A stretch of 64,000 nt of DNA from an uncultured Actinomycetes bacterium (GCA_903924205.1 CAIYAP010000006.1:42567-106566); one strand, 5' to 3'; positions 26,229 to 34,522 are shown, counted from the stretch's first letter. Translations and numbers: made by a program. Notes: generated by a model from the letters alone, not told the origin.

Positions 26229-27125
26229 ATGCCAAGTCGAGAACATGATGATGTCGTAACGATGCTGCGCTCAGCATCCGGAAGCAGCTTTACCACCGCA
26301 CCCAGCGTGGAGGAGGCGCGAGCGCAGTTGGACTTCACGGGCACCATGTTCGCGGTGCCGGAGGACGTCGCTGTTGAGGCCGGCGAGATTGCCGGTCGTC
26401 GCGTCGAGTGGTACACCCCGCCCACGCCCCTCGCGGACCGAACCCTGATCTACTTCCATGGTGGTGGCTATTTCGCGGGCTCTATTGACAGCCATCGCTC
26501 GCTCGTGGCCCGCATGGCGCGCGCCCTGAATATCCGTGCGGTATCGGTCGATTATCGCTTGGCTCCCGAATTCCCCTTTCCGGCGGGCCTCGATGACGCG
26601 GTAGCGGTGCTGGGCGAGTTAGTGGCGCACGGCGCATCTCCCGATGGCCTCATTGTGGGTGGTGATTCGGCGGGTGGCGGACTGGCGACGGCACTGCTGA
26701 TGCGGCAACGAGATGACGAGGGGCACCGACCTGCCGGCGCCATCTTGATCTCCCCATGGTTGGATCTCACGGGCACCTCGGAGGCGATGCAAACCGTCGG
26801 GAAGAAGGACCCCATGCTCGATCCAGATGGGCTCCGAATGGCTGGTGCCGCGTATGCCGGCGACCACCTTCGCTCCCCATTGGCGTCGCCTCTGTTCGGT
26901 GACCCGCAGGATTTGCCACCGATTTTGGTTTTCGCGGGAACACTCGACATTTTGGTCGATGACACCCGGTCGTTCGTCACGGCGGCTCAGGGCGCGAATG
27001 TCGACATCGAATCGCATGTGGAAGACGGTCTGATGCACGTGTGGCCATTCGTTGATGGCTTGCCCGAGACAGCTGTCGCCCTCGAGCAAATGGCGAGCTG
27101 GTATGAACGCCATTTCTCCCACTGA
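26229..27125 (+). CDS. Alpha/beta hydrolase, hormone-sensitive lipase family (1)
   Basis: 298 aa. Oxyanion-hole motif IYFHGGGYFAGS (about residue 74) and nucleophile elbow VGGDSAGGGLATA (serine about 142) define the HSL/bacterial GDSAG esterase family; an aspartate in LVFAGTLDILVDD and a histidine in DGLMHVWPF complete the triad. Acts on short or medium acyl esters in the cytoplasm. A similar gene lies at 44892. Its 3' side faces the tmRNA gene. Confidence 0.9.
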   Translation: MPSREHDDVVTMLRSASGSSFTTAPSVEEARAQLDFTGTMFAVPEDVAVEAGEIAGRRVEWYTPPTPLADRTLIYFHGGGYFAGSIDSHRSLVARMARALNIRAVSVDYRLAPEFPFPAGLDDAVAVLGELVAHGASPDGLIVGGDSAGGGLATALLMRQRDDEGHRPAGAILISPWLDLTGTSEAMQTVGKKDPMLDPDGLRMAGAAYAGDHLRSPLASPLFGDPQDLPPILVFAGTLDILVDDTRSFVTAAQGANVDIESHVEDGLMHVWPFVDGLPETAVALEQMASWYERHFSH

Positions 27126-27178
27126 TAGACATTCATCGTGAAATCCGGCACGGGACTGTGAGCGCGTGAGCCACTAAC

Positions 27179-27230
27179 GGAAAACTCCCCGGTCCCGATG
27201 CCGACGCAACGTGTCCGGGGGAGAGTTTCC
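27179..27230 (-). terminator. Stem-loop after ssrA
   Basis: Directly after the tmRNA 3' end on the minus strand: GGAAACTCTCCCC and GGGGAGTTTTCC arms around a GC-rich centre make a long imperfect hairpin. There is no long T run after it, so termination is probable but not certain. Confidence 0.5.
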
Positions 27231-27231
27231 T

Positions 27232-27580
27232 TGGTGGAGGTGGCGGGAATCGAACCCGCGTCCGTCAGCTTCTCTATAAGTCTTCTCCGAGCGCAGTCCA
27301 CGAGGAATTGTCGGGGGTGGTCTGATCGTGGACTCTCTGACCAACCCGTATCCCACTTGAGTGTCCCGAGCGACCGGCGGGAGCAGTCATTCGGTAAGTC
27401 CTACTTATATGGCGTTCAGTATTAGTTCGTAGGGCTGGAACTAGGTGAACGTCGCTGCCTAGGCAGCGAGCGCAAGCTGAGGCTTGGCGTTTATTTTTTG
27501 TACCGACTCTTTTACGTGGATCCGGCGACCACGGCTCGCTTCTCTTACTTTGACGACCAACGTCGAAACCGATCACCCCC
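27232..27580 (-). ncRNA. ssrA: Transfer-messenger RNA (tmRNA)
   Basis: 349 nt. Rescues stalled ribosomes with SmpB and tags the unfinished protein. The ends pair as an acceptor stem (GGGGGTG with CACCTCC), the T arm is GGGTTCGATTCCC and CCA is encoded at the 3' end. The message part reads GCC AAG CCT CAG CTT GCG CTC GCT GCC TAG (27488-27459), giving the tag (A)AKPQLALAA, ending in the LAA that ClpXP recognises. The stop codon lies in the centre of an 18-bp perfect palindrome. smpB is encoded at 28700 on the same strand. Confidence 0.95.
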
Positions 27581-27655
27581 GTTGTAATGAATCCTCAGTG
27601 TATCCATCCGTGGTGACACGTTGCGGGTCGACCCCCATGTCGCATCGACCACTTG

Positions 27656-27661
27656 TAGAAT
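27656..27661 (+). promoter_or_regulatory. -10 element (TAGAAT), leaderless SGNH gene
   Basis: TAGAAT followed by 7 nt and the GTG at 27669; the GTG opens a good signal peptide, which the longer frame does not. Confidence 0.6.
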
Positions 27662-27668
27662 TCTCACC

Positions 27669-28703
27669 GTGAAGCGGTTTGCGGCGGTTGTCGCCATCTG
27701 GAGTGCGGCGATGATGGGAGCCGCGTCGGCTTCCGTGGCAATTCCGAGCCATATTGCCGCGGCACGCACTCTGGTGGCCACGGCCGCCACCGCCACCAAC
27801 ACCAGCATTTCTCCCGCACTCGCGTCACAGGCCGCCCAGGGCATTTCTCTGATGTTTTGGGGGACCACCTGCCATCCCGCCAACCCGGGTAGTTCGACGA
27901 CGGTCACGCCGTGCACCTATGGACAAGCGTCAGCGACCACCACGATTGACGTTTTCGGCGATTCCTTCGCCCAGATGTTGCTGCCGGCCCTGAATCAAAT
28001 CGGAGTGATGTACCACGTGAAGTTTGTCGTGTTGTCACGGACGGGCTGCAGTGCTTTCGCCGCGCCGGTGGCGAACCAGAACGACGCGGGGTGCGACGCG
28101 TGGCGAGCGAACGCGATGGCCTACATCAAGTCCTCCGCACCATCAGCCCTCATTATTGACAGCATCATTCGTTGGCCGTTGATGCCAAACGGCACCGGGT
28201 ATACCTGGCCTGCGTGGCGCAATTACGTGGCGGCCACCATGTCCGCCTTTCCTAAATCCACTCTTCCTATTTTGTTGACCGGAACTCCCGGTGCCACGCT
28301 CGACCCTTCCAGCTGCTTGCCGTTGCACGCCCACAAAGTTTCACTGTGTAACACGGCGGCCTCGGCGGCCTACACCCCCTTCATGGCACAAAGCATGAGC
28401 GCCGCGATCACCGCGGGTGCCGCGGTGGTCAACCTGCAGTCTTTGCTGTGTACGGCGACTACGTGTCCGGCCGTGATGAACGGCATCCTGGTCCACGCGG
28501 AAGCGCAGCACCTGTCGTCAACGATGTCGGCCGCGATGGGCCCCGCCATAGGAGATGCACTGGGCTGCGTCGGTCTGTTGGCGCCAACCGCGACGGGCGG
28601 AGCTGCCTCGCTACGTCAAGTGGCGTCTCAAATAGGCGTGACGGAAACGGTCGCTACGTGCCGCGCCACTGGGCTCGTTACCGTGCCAAGCAATATTCGT
28701 TAA
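27669..28703 (+). CDS. Secreted SGNH-hydrolase-like protein (paralogue 2)
   Basis: 344 aa from the GTG at 27669, giving the signal peptide VKRFAAVVAIWSAAMMGAAS. Block I is IDVFGDSFAQMLLP (serine about residue 99). In block V the usual Asp-x-x-His reads EAQHLSS, so aspartate is replaced by glutamate. Two cysteine pairs at places also found in the paralogue at 21461 suggest disulfides in an exported protein. Inserted between ssrA and smpB on the opposite strand. Enzymatic activity is uncertain because of the changed dyad. Confidence 0.72.
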   Translation: MKRFAAVVAIWSAAMMGAASASVAIPSHIAAARTLVATAATATNTSISPALASQAAQGISLMFWGTTCHPANPGSSTTVTPCTYGQASATTTIDVFGDSFAQMLLPALNQIGVMYHVKFVVLSRTGCSAFAAPVANQNDAGCDAWRANAMAYIKSSAPSALIIDSIIRWPLMPNGTGYTWPAWRNYVAATMSAFPKSTLPILLTGTPGATLDPSSCLPLHAHKVSLCNTAASAAYTPFMAQSMSAAITAGAAVVNLQSLLCTATTCPAVMNGILVHAEAQHLSSTMSAAMGPAIGDALGCVGLLAPTATGGAASLRQVASQIGVTETVATCRATGLVTVPSNIR

Positions 28704-29218
28704 GCGAACTTCTCACCGTCACGACGAGCACGAGCCATTTCCCGTTCGGCATCTCGCTTCTTGATGTCCTGGCGACGGTCGTGTGCTTTTCGGCCTCGAG
28801 CGACCGCGACTTCAATTTTGGCGCGCCCGTCTTTGAAATACATCTTCAGCGGGACGATGGTTAGCGGCTGCGTGGCGAGAAGGCCCGCGATTTCGTCAAC
28901 TTCGTCGCGATGCGCGAGGAGCTTTCGCTTCCGATCGGGATCGTGGCTCCCAAAACCCACGGCAAAACGCCATGGTGGGATATGAGTTTGGAAAAGCCAC
29001 AATTCGCCACCTTCGACTCGGCAGTAGCCGTCACCAATTTGGGCTTTACCTTCTCGGAGGCTCTTTACTTCGGAGCCACCGAGAACAAGGCCGCATTCGA
29101 GGGATCGAAGGATTTCGTAATCGTGGCGGGCTCGGCGATTGGTCGCCACGACACGGTCGCCGTTGCCGCCAGCTCGAGCAGCCGCTCTCTTCGCTTGTTC
29201 ACGCTTTGCTCGAGCCAT
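28700..29218 (-). CDS. smpB: SsrA-binding protein
   Basis: 172 aa, slightly long because of a basic Ala/Arg-rich N-terminus. Core starts VVATNRRARHDYEI and includes GLVLGGSEVKSLREGKAQIGD, a strongly conserved SmpB segment, with the tail KKRDAEREMARARR that enters the ribosome decoding site. Binds the tRNA-like domain of tmRNA. TACGCT lies 6 nt before the ATG. It shares a TTAA stop with the convergent SGNH gene. Confidence 0.95.
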   Translation of the reverse strand: MARAKREQAKRAAARAGGNGDRVVATNRRARHDYEILRSLECGLVLGGSEVKSLREGKAQIGDGYCRVEGGELWLFQTHIPPWRFAVGFGSHDPDRKRKLLAHRDEVDEIAGLLATQPLTIVPLKMYFKDGRAKIEVAVARGRKAHDRRQDIKKRDAEREMARARRDGEKFA

Positions 29219-29224
29219 CTCTCT

Positions 29225-29230
29225 AGCGTA
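29225..29230 (-). promoter_or_regulatory. -10 element (TACGCT), leaderless smpB
   Basis: Minus-strand TACGCT, 6 nt before the smpB ATG at 29218. Confidence 0.55.
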
Positions 29231-29311
29231 CCGAGGGGGAGTGATGGCATCACCCGCGGGTGAACATCACACTTCTAGCATTGACACGTTTCTTGACTAG
29301 AGGAGGTCGCC

Positions 29312-29869
29312 ATGGCGACTACGCACACTGTCCACACGATTACCTACACATCCACGATTTGGCAGTACGTCTTGCTGGCGATTCGCGTCTATTTGGGCTT
29401 GACCATTGCTGCACACGGTTACGGGAAGTTTTTTAAGGGCGGGAAGATTGCCGGTACGGCTGGCTGGATGGAATCCATCGGCATGCGTCCGGGAAAAATT
29501 AACGCTTTCATGGCTGCCACCACCGAAATCGGTGCGGGCGCCCTGCTGGTCCTCGGTCTGCTGACGCCACTGGCCTGCGCCGCGGTGATCTCACTGATGG
29601 TGGTGGCCATTGTCACCGTTCACGGCCGCAACGGATTTTTCATTTTCAACCAGGGCCAGGGCATCGAGTATTGCCTGACGTTGGCCATTTTTGCGCTCAT
29701 TCCCAGTGCCTTCACGCGACTCGACAAGTATTCGCTGGACTTTCACATTTCGAAGCTGCACTGGTTTAACCGTCCGAGCCACGCCGTCGCGGCCACCTTG
29801 GTGGTTGGCCTGGGTGGCGCCTTGTTGCAACTCATCGCCTGTTTCCGTCCGAACCGCGCTGCGAAGTAG
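29312..29869 (+). CDS. DoxX family membrane protein
   Basis: 185 aa with four hydrophobic helices. The first is [20 protein letters not shown] with the DoxX-typical [10 protein letters not shown] motif, then helices at about residues 65-85, 88-105 and 155-175. DoxX-type proteins are linked to terminal oxidases, thiosulfate oxidation or mycothiol-related redox complexes; the role here is not resolved. GAGGAGG lies 6 nt before the ATG. One-base overlap with rph suggests co-transcription. Confidence 0.88.
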   Translation: MATTHTVHTITYTSTIWQYVLLAIRVYLGLTIAAHGYGKFFKGGKIAGTAGWMESIGMRPGKINAFMAATTEIGAGALLVLGLLTPLACAAVISLMVVAIVTVHGRNGFFIFNQGQGIEYCLTLAIFALIPSAFTRLDKYSLDFHISKLHWFNRPSHAVAATLVVGLGGALLQLIACFRPNRAAK

Positions 29870-30615
29870 TGCCGACCTCGCGCGCCGACGGCCGTGCCGT
29901 CAACGAAACTCGCCCAATCAGTTTTCACCGCGACTTCACAGAATTTGCCGCGGGTTCGGTTCTGGTCTCTTTTGGCCGCACGCGAGTCCTGTGCACGGCA
30001 TCGGTGGAGAGCGATGTTCCGCGTTGGCTCAAGGGCAGTGGCCGAGGCTGGGTGACGGCTGAATACTCTTTGTTGCCCGGTTCTACACCCGAACGTGCAT
30101 CTCGCGAAGCCGCCAAGGGCAAGCAGTCTGGTCGCACGCAGGAAATCCAGCGCCTCATTGGTCGTAGCCTTCGCGCCGTGACGAACCTGGAATTGATGCC
30201 GGACATTTCCATCACGGTGGACTGCGACGTGATTCAAGCCGATGGTGGCACTCGCACCGCCGCGATTTGCGGGGGCTACGTAGCGCTTCACGACGCGTTG
30301 AGTCGATTGATCACTGATGGTCTCGTCGCCCAGCACCCCCTCACTACCGAGGTGGCGGCTATTTCTGTGGGGATTGTCAATGGCCTCTGTGTTGCCGACT
30401 TGCCGTACGTGGAGGACTCCGCCGCCGACGTGGATATGAACGTGGTGATGACGGGCGCCGGCGAACTGGTTGAAGTCCAGGGCACAGCCGAGCATCGCAC
30501 CTTCAGCCGTGAGCAGTTGTCCACCTTGCTCGACCTCGCTGACGGTGCGGTCTCGCAAATTGTGGCGCTGCAGCGAGCGACACTCTCGACCCCTCCCGCG
30601 CCTCGCGTTCGATGA
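29869..30615 (+). CDS. rph: Ribonuclease PH
   Basis: 248 aa. Phosphorolytic 3'-5' exoribonuclease that trims tRNA 3' ends. Begins [20 protein letters not shown], with [14 protein letters not shown] (about residue 30), [17 protein letters not shown] containing the phosphate-binding arginines (about 86) and the metal-site [16 protein letters not shown] (about 114). A GTG start overlaps the doxX stop by one base; the 3' end overlaps rdgB by 4 nt, the usual rph-rdgB pairing. Confidence 0.95.
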   Translation: MPTSRADGRAVNETRPISFHRDFTEFAAGSVLVSFGRTRVLCTASVESDVPRWLKGSGRGWVTAEYSLLPGSTPERASREAAKGKQSGRTQEIQRLIGRSLRAVTNLELMPDISITVDCDVIQADGGTRTAAICGGYVALHDALSRLITDGLVAQHPLTTEVAAISVGIVNGLCVADLPYVEDSAADVDMNVVMTGAGELVEVQGTAEHRTFSREQLSTLLDLADGAVSQIVALQRATLSTPPAPRVR

Positions 30616-31199
30616 CCGCCTACGTCCTCGCGACCGCTAACGCCCACAAAGTCGAGGAAATTTCGGCGATATTGGCGCCCTTGGGCGTGACCTTGATTCC
30701 GCGTCCACAGGACCTCGGCGACGTGATCGAAGATGGCGACACTCTGGAGGAGAACGCGCTCATTAAAGCTCGAGCTTTGGTGGCGCACACGGGCAAGGCA
30801 GCAATTGCCGATGACACGGGTTTGTTCGTTGATGCTCTGGAGGGACTTCCGGGTGTGAAATCGGCTCGCTACGCGGGCGAACACGCCACTGATCTTGACA
30901 ATGTCGACAAACTTTTGGGTGCGCTGGAGTCGGTACCCGACCCACTGCGGACGGCCCGTTTCATCACCGTGGCGGCGGTGGCCTATCCGGACGGATCATG
31001 GTTCGTGGTGGAAGGCGAGATGCCGGGCCATATTGGTCACGGTCCGAAGGGTCTGAATGGATTTGGTTACGATCCCATCTTCGTTCCGACCGAGGTGGCG
31101 CCACGAACGTTGGCGGAGATTTCACCCGAGGAAAAGAACGAACTCTCGCACCGCGGACATGCTTTTCGAGCTCTCGCGGTAGCTCTGGCGACGCGCTAA
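30612..31199 (+). CDS. rdgB: XTP/dITP pyrophosphatase (house-cleaning NTPase)
   Basis: 195 aa. Removes non-canonical purine triphosphates (dITP, XTP). Starts [16 protein letters not shown], then the general-base/metal region [19 protein letters not shown] (about residue 68), SARYAG and the C-terminal [10 protein letters not shown] (about 150) and [11 protein letters not shown]. All Ham1-family landmarks are present. Overlaps rph by 4 nt; 38 nt before the LON-domain gene. Confidence 0.95.
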   Translation: MTAYVLATANAHKVEEISAILAPLGVTLIPRPQDLGDVIEDGDTLEENALIKARALVAHTGKAAIADDTGLFVDALEGLPGVKSARYAGEHATDLDNVDKLLGALESVPDPLRTARFITVAAVAYPDGSWFVVEGEMPGHIGHGPKGLNGFGYDPIFVPTEVAPRTLAEISPEEKNELSHRGHAFRALAVALATR

Positions 31200-31225
31200 G
31201 CGATTCGACGCGCCATGGGCGTTCC

Positions 31226-31231
31226 TATTCT
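31226..31231 (+). promoter_or_regulatory. -10 element (TATTCT), leaderless LON-domain gene
   Basis: TATTCT followed by 6 nt and the GTG at 31238. This start excludes 80 upstream codons that are rdgB in another frame. Confidence 0.6.
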
Positions 31232-31237
31232 GACTGC

Positions 31238-31873
31238 GTGAACTCTCTGCCCGTGCTGCCGATGATGCCATCGCCACAGGTGGTCTTTCCCTACCAAGTC
31301 ACCGCCCTGCACGTCAGCGATACTCGAATGATGGCCCTCTTGGCCGAGGTTTCAGCGACGACCAAGCGCTTCGGGGTATGGAATCTCAACCAGCCACCGG
31401 GGGAGGGTCGCCTCCTCGGGACCATGGTGACGATTGAAAAAGAAATCTCGCTCAGCGGTGGGCATTCATTTGTGGTGGTGCGGGGAGAGCAACGACTTGA
31501 AATTGACGGGTGGCTAGCCAGCGATGACTATCCACGAGCTCGCGTTCGCTTGTTGCCCACTCGCGATTGCGTCGTCGACTCGCGGGTGCTGGATGCCGCC
31601 GAAAATGCTCTGCGGGCCGTACGCAATCTCGAAATCGAGATGGACCTCGCCCCACACGCCACCGGCATTGGTGTTCTCGATAGCGATGTGGGAGTGCGCA
31701 CGTGGCAGATTTGCGCGATGACGTCGGCATCCAATACGGAACAGTTGTTCTTGCTTGGCCTGTCGCAGCCCGATGAGCGAATGCGCGAAGTGGCAGAGTG
31801 GTGCTGCGATCGATATGGCGAATTGCAGCGCACGCTAGTGGCCCAGGGGGATTTGCTCCCCCCGGACGACTAG
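31238..31873 (+). CDS. Stand-alone LON substrate-binding (N-terminal) domain protein
   Basis: 211 aa from a GTG. Begins LPVLPMMPSPQVVFPYQVTA, close to the N-terminal domain of Lon protease (LPVLPL..vVfP), with FGVWNL, GTMVTIEKE and VVRGEQRLEI following; no AAA or protease domain is attached. Such lone LON-domain proteins are common in Actinobacteria and are thought to bind unfolded or substrate proteins; function unproven. Ends in a shared CTAG with the FKBP gene. Confidence 0.85.
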   Translation: MNSLPVLPMMPSPQVVFPYQVTALHVSDTRMMALLAEVSATTKRFGVWNLNQPPGEGRLLGTMVTIEKEISLSGGHSFVVVRGEQRLEIDGWLASDDYPRARVRLLPTRDCVVDSRVLDAAENALRAVRNLEIEMDLAPHATGIGVLDSDVGVRTWQICAMTSASNTEQLFLLGLSQPDERMREVAEWCCDRYGELQRTLVAQGDLLPPDD

Positions 31874-32244
31874 CGCACGTTTAGAAGGTCAACAACGAAA
31901 ATAAGCGTTTCGCCTGGCGCAATGACGCCACCGGCACCGCGATCGCCGTAACCAAGGTGCGCGGGGATAACGAGGCGACGGCGACCGCCCACCTTCATTC
32001 CCTGCACGCCTTGGTCCCAGCCGGCAATGACGTAGCCCGCGCCCAAGGGGAACGACAGCGGTTCACCGCGGTCCCAAGAGGCATCAAACTGCTCGCCACT
32101 GGAGGCGGACACACCGACGTAGTGCACATCAATCATGGTGCCAGCGACCGCTTCGGTGCCGTCACCCACGGTGATGTCCTCGATGATGAGGTCGGCGGGG
32201 GCCGCTCCCATGTGGGGCTCAACTAAGGGCTTTTCAGAACTCAT
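31870..32244 (-). CDS. FKBP-type peptidyl-prolyl cis-trans isomerase
   Basis: 124 aa, one FKBP domain and no signal peptide, so cytoplasmic. Motifs: VHYVGVSASSGEQFDASWDR, FPLGAGYVIAGWDQGVQGMKVG (catalytic pocket, about residues 70-91), IPAHLGYGDRGAGGVI and TLIFVVDLL. Catalyses proline isomerisation during protein folding. TACGAT lies 7 nt before the ATG. Confidence 0.95.
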   Translation of the reverse strand: MSSEKPLVEPHMGAAPADLIIEDITVGDGTEAVAGTMIDVHYVGVSASSGEQFDASWDRGEPLSFPLGAGYVIAGWDQGVQGMKVGGRRRLVIPAHLGYGDRGAGGVIAPGETLIFVVDLLNVR

Positions 32245-32251
32245 GGCGATG

Positions 32252-32257
32252 ATCGTA
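32252..32257 (-). promoter_or_regulatory. -10 element (TACGAT), leaderless FKBP
   Basis: Minus-strand TACGAT with 7 nt to the ATG at 32244, in the 32-nt gap before the helicase stop. Confidence 0.5.
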
Positions 32258-32276
32258 GTGCGCGGCCGAAACTGGC

Positions 32277-34202
32277 TTAGTACTTGCGACGGGGCTTGCG
32301 GTCACTGGCACCCGGACGGCGGGTGTCAGGACGACGACCGCCATCAGGACGACGACCGGCACCGGTGCTGCCGCTCTGGGGGCGAAAGCCACCCTGGACG
32401 CGCACGTTGTGCCCTTCGAGTCCCTTGGGACCTGACACGACATCGAGCGCCACGGTCTGGCCCTTTGACAGCACGCGGCCATCGTTGCCCATTACCTGAG
32501 AGAAGTGGATGAAGACTTCTTCTCCACTCTCGCGGGTGGCAAAGCCGTAGCCCTTGAGCTCGTTGAAAAAGGTCACCGTGGCGGTCGGGCGTGAGTCGCT
32601 TCGGTCATCGCGGAATCGCGGACGGTCATCGCGACGCTCACCCTCGCGCGGGGCGCGGCGCTCATCACGGAATGCCGGACGCTCTTCGCGAAACGACGGA
32701 CGCTCATCACGGAATGCCGGACGATCGCCATCGCGAGCCGGGCGACGGTCATCACGGAATGCCGGGCGCTCTTCACGGAAACTCGGACGATCACCATCTC
32801 GAGCGGGGCGACGGTCATCGCGGAAAGCCGGACGATCGCCATCGCGAGCGGGGCGACGGTCGTCGCGGGGTCCACGTCGGTCGTCACGAGGTCCGCGACG
32901 CGAATCGCGCGGTGTCCAGTCATCACGACGCGGTGAACGCTCACGTCGGTCGCCTTCGCGACGAGCTCCCGCGGGGGGAGTGTCGTAGGAGAAGGGGCCT
33001 TCGAGTTCGCTCAGCGCGATGGGCTCCGGCTTGTGGGCCTTGCCGATGAGGGGGCGCGAGTCCTCCTGCTTCGGCTGCAGACGAAGGCCTTCGGCCTCGT
33101 CGCGGGTGCCAATGATGGGCGGGAGGCCCACTTCGCGCATGATCTTCTTCATTTTGCCGACAGTGTCCGCGGCCACGAGGGAGATAACCACGCCGGTCTC
33201 GCCGGCACGGCCGGTTCTACCTGAGCGGTGCACGTAGTCAGACGCCACCTGCGGCGGGTCGTAGTGGATCACGCAGGGGAGCTCTTCAATGTGAATGCCG
33301 CGGGCCGCCACGTCGGTGGCGACGAGAACATCGGCCTCGCCCTTAATGACTTGGCGAAGTGCCGCTTCGCGCTGCGCCTGTGAACGGTCACCGTGCAGCG
33401 GAACGGCACGGACACCCTTGCCGGACAGTTGGAAGGCCAAGCGGTCCACGCCGAACTTGGTGCGGCAGAAAATCACGGCACGACCGTGCTCCTTGACCAC
33501 GTCAACGACGCTGGAAATGCGCTCTTCCTTGCCCACCTTCCAAAAGAAGTGATCCACATCGGTCGGCTCGGAGTCCGAAGCCACGTCGTGGCGGATGGGG
33601 TTCGCAGTGAATTGGCTCACTAACGAACGAACCTCGTTTTCGAAAGTCGCGGAGAACAACATCACCTGACGGTTTTCTTCGGTCAAGGCGATAATGCGCT
33701 GGACAGCAGGCAAGAAGCCCATGTCGGCCATGCGGTCAGCCTCGTCGACGACGACCGTCTTCACGTTGGAGAGGTCAATCTCATCCTGGCGCAAGATGTC
33801 TTCGAGGCGACCCGGGCAGGCAACGACGATGTCGACACCTTCGGCCAGGGACTTACGGGCCTTGGTGTACGAGGTGCCACCGTAGATGGTGATGATACGG
33901 CGACCGCGGTCCGCGGTCAGGGTTGCGAGCTCCTGTTGGACCTGAGCCGCGAGTTCGCGGGTCGGGACCAGAACCAAGCCTTGGGGCTGGTAGGGCTCTG
34001 AGCGTCCGGTGCGAGCCAGCAGCGCGAGACCGAAAGCGAGCGTCTTGCCCGATCCGGTCGGGGCGCGGCCGACGACGTCGCGTCCGGCGAGAGCATCAGG
34101 CAGCGTGGCTTCCTGAATGGGGAAGGGGGACTTGATGCCGCTGGCTTCAAGGCGTTCGACGAGAGGCGTGGGGACGCCCAAGTCACGAAATGACGTGGTC
34201 AT
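32277..34202 (-). CDS. DEAD-box RNA helicase with Arg/Asp repeat linker and C-terminal cold-shock domain
   Basis: 641 aa from the ATG at 34202, which has AGGAG 4 nt upstream; the ATG at 34220 lacks this. Helicase core (about residues 1-370): APTGSGKT, PTRELA, VVVDEADRM, FSAT, and HRSGRTGRAG. Residues about 430-539 are a charged linker of repeated RPARDGDRPAFRD/RPSFREE units. Residues 540-602 are a cold-shock domain with RNP1-like KGYGFAT and RNP2-like VFIHFS; a basic 39-residue tail follows. Helicases and cold-shock proteins usually act as separate RNA chaperones; here both are one protein, suggesting unwinding coupled to single-strand capture. The linker may promote RNA condensation (inference). 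Confidence 0.93.
   Translation of the reverse strand: MTTSFRDLGVPTPLVERLEASGIKSPFPIQEATLPDALAGRDVVGRAPTGSGKTLAFGLALLARTGRSEPYQPQGLVLVPTRELAAQVQQELATLTADRGRRIITIYGGTSYTKARKSLAEGVDIVVACPGRLEDILRQDEIDLSNVKTVVVDEADRMADMGFLPAVQRIIALTEENRQVMLFSATFENEVRSLVSQFTANPIRHDVASDSEPTDVDHFFWKVGKEERISSVVDVVKEHGRAVIFCRTKFGVDRLAFQLSGKGVRAVPLHGDRSQAQREAALRQVIKGEADVLVATDVAARGIHIEELPCVIHYDPPQVASDYVHRSGRTGRAGETGVVISLVAADTVGKMKKIMREVGLPPIIGTRDEAEGLRLQPKQEDSRPLIGKAHKPEPIALSELEGPFSYDTPPAGARREGDRRERSPRRDDWTPRDSRRGPRDDRRGPRDDRRPARDGDRPAFRDDRRPARDGDRPSFREERPAFRDDRRPARDGDRPAFRDERPSFREERPAFRDERRAPREGERRDDRPRFRDDRSDSRPTATVTFFNELKGYGFATRESGEEVFIHFSQVMGNDGRVLSKGQTVALDVVSGPKGLEGHNVRVQGGFRPQSGSTGAGRRPDGGRRPDTRRPGASDRKPRRKY
32600..32915 (-). 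repeat. Coding tandem repeats in helicase linker
   Basis: Several imperfect copies of units encoding RPARDGDRPAFRD and RPSFREERPAFRD, recognisable on the plus strand as recurring CGGACGATCGCCATCGCGAG and CATCACGGAATGCC blocks. Copies differ in length and order, as expected from slippage within a coding repeat. Confidence 0.8.
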
Positions 34203-34439
34203 GATTCTCCTGGTGGTCATGAGTTCAAACTCGACCAACCTGAGGACGAATCTAAACTCCAGTGCAATTTGCACCGATGTACAGCAAGGTTCAACTTTAC
34301 ACCAGCGCATGTGCAAAAAACAAGGGGTGAAGTGAAAACTCTCATCTTGGCATCGGCGAAAGTCCAATATTGCTGGTAATTCGCGTGCACAGGTGCGTAA
34401 ATTTGCTCACGAATTACGTACGCAGCACTGTTGTATGAG
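34203..34439 (-). promoter_or_regulatory. Long leader/promoter region of the helicase gene with a 13-bp palindrome
   Basis: 237 nt without a supported gene, the longest gap in the window. It is AT-richer than its surroundings, contains the palindrome GTGCAATTTGCAC (34262-34274) and ends in the helicase ribosome site. The open frame through it encodes an unlikely Cys-rich peptide. A structured 5' leader would be in keeping with cold-shock gene control, but no known riboswitch is recognised. Confidence 0.4.
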
Positions 34440-34522
34440 TGCGGGCGAGAGGACTTGAACCTCCACTTCCTTTCGAAAACTGGGACCTAAACCCAGCGCG
34501 TCTGCCATTTCGCCACGCCCGC
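34440..34522 (-). tRNA. tRNA-Leu (UAG anticodon)
   Basis: 83 nt class II tRNA. Acceptor stem GCGGGCG/CGCCCGC; anticodon stem-loop CTGGG-TTTAGGT-CCCAG places TAG at positions 34-36; long variable arm TTTTCGAAAGGAA; T arm GGTTCAAGTCC. Discriminator A, CCA not encoded. Between the helicase leader and clpP. Confidence 0.95.

Noticed and set aside
30998-31237. Extension of the LON-domain gene into rdgB
   Set aside because: Out of frame with rdgB, which is clearly coding; TATTCT sits 6 nt before the GTG at 31238.
32554-32988. CRISPR-like or protein-coding plus-strand repeats (Ser/Arg-rich frame)
   Set aside because: The repeats vary in length and have no unique spacers; they encode the Arg/Asp linker of the helicase on the minus strand.
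34203-34367. N-terminal extension of the helicase
   Set aside because: The added sequence is Cys-rich and unlike any DEAD-box N-terminus, and AGGAG lies just before the ATG at 34202.
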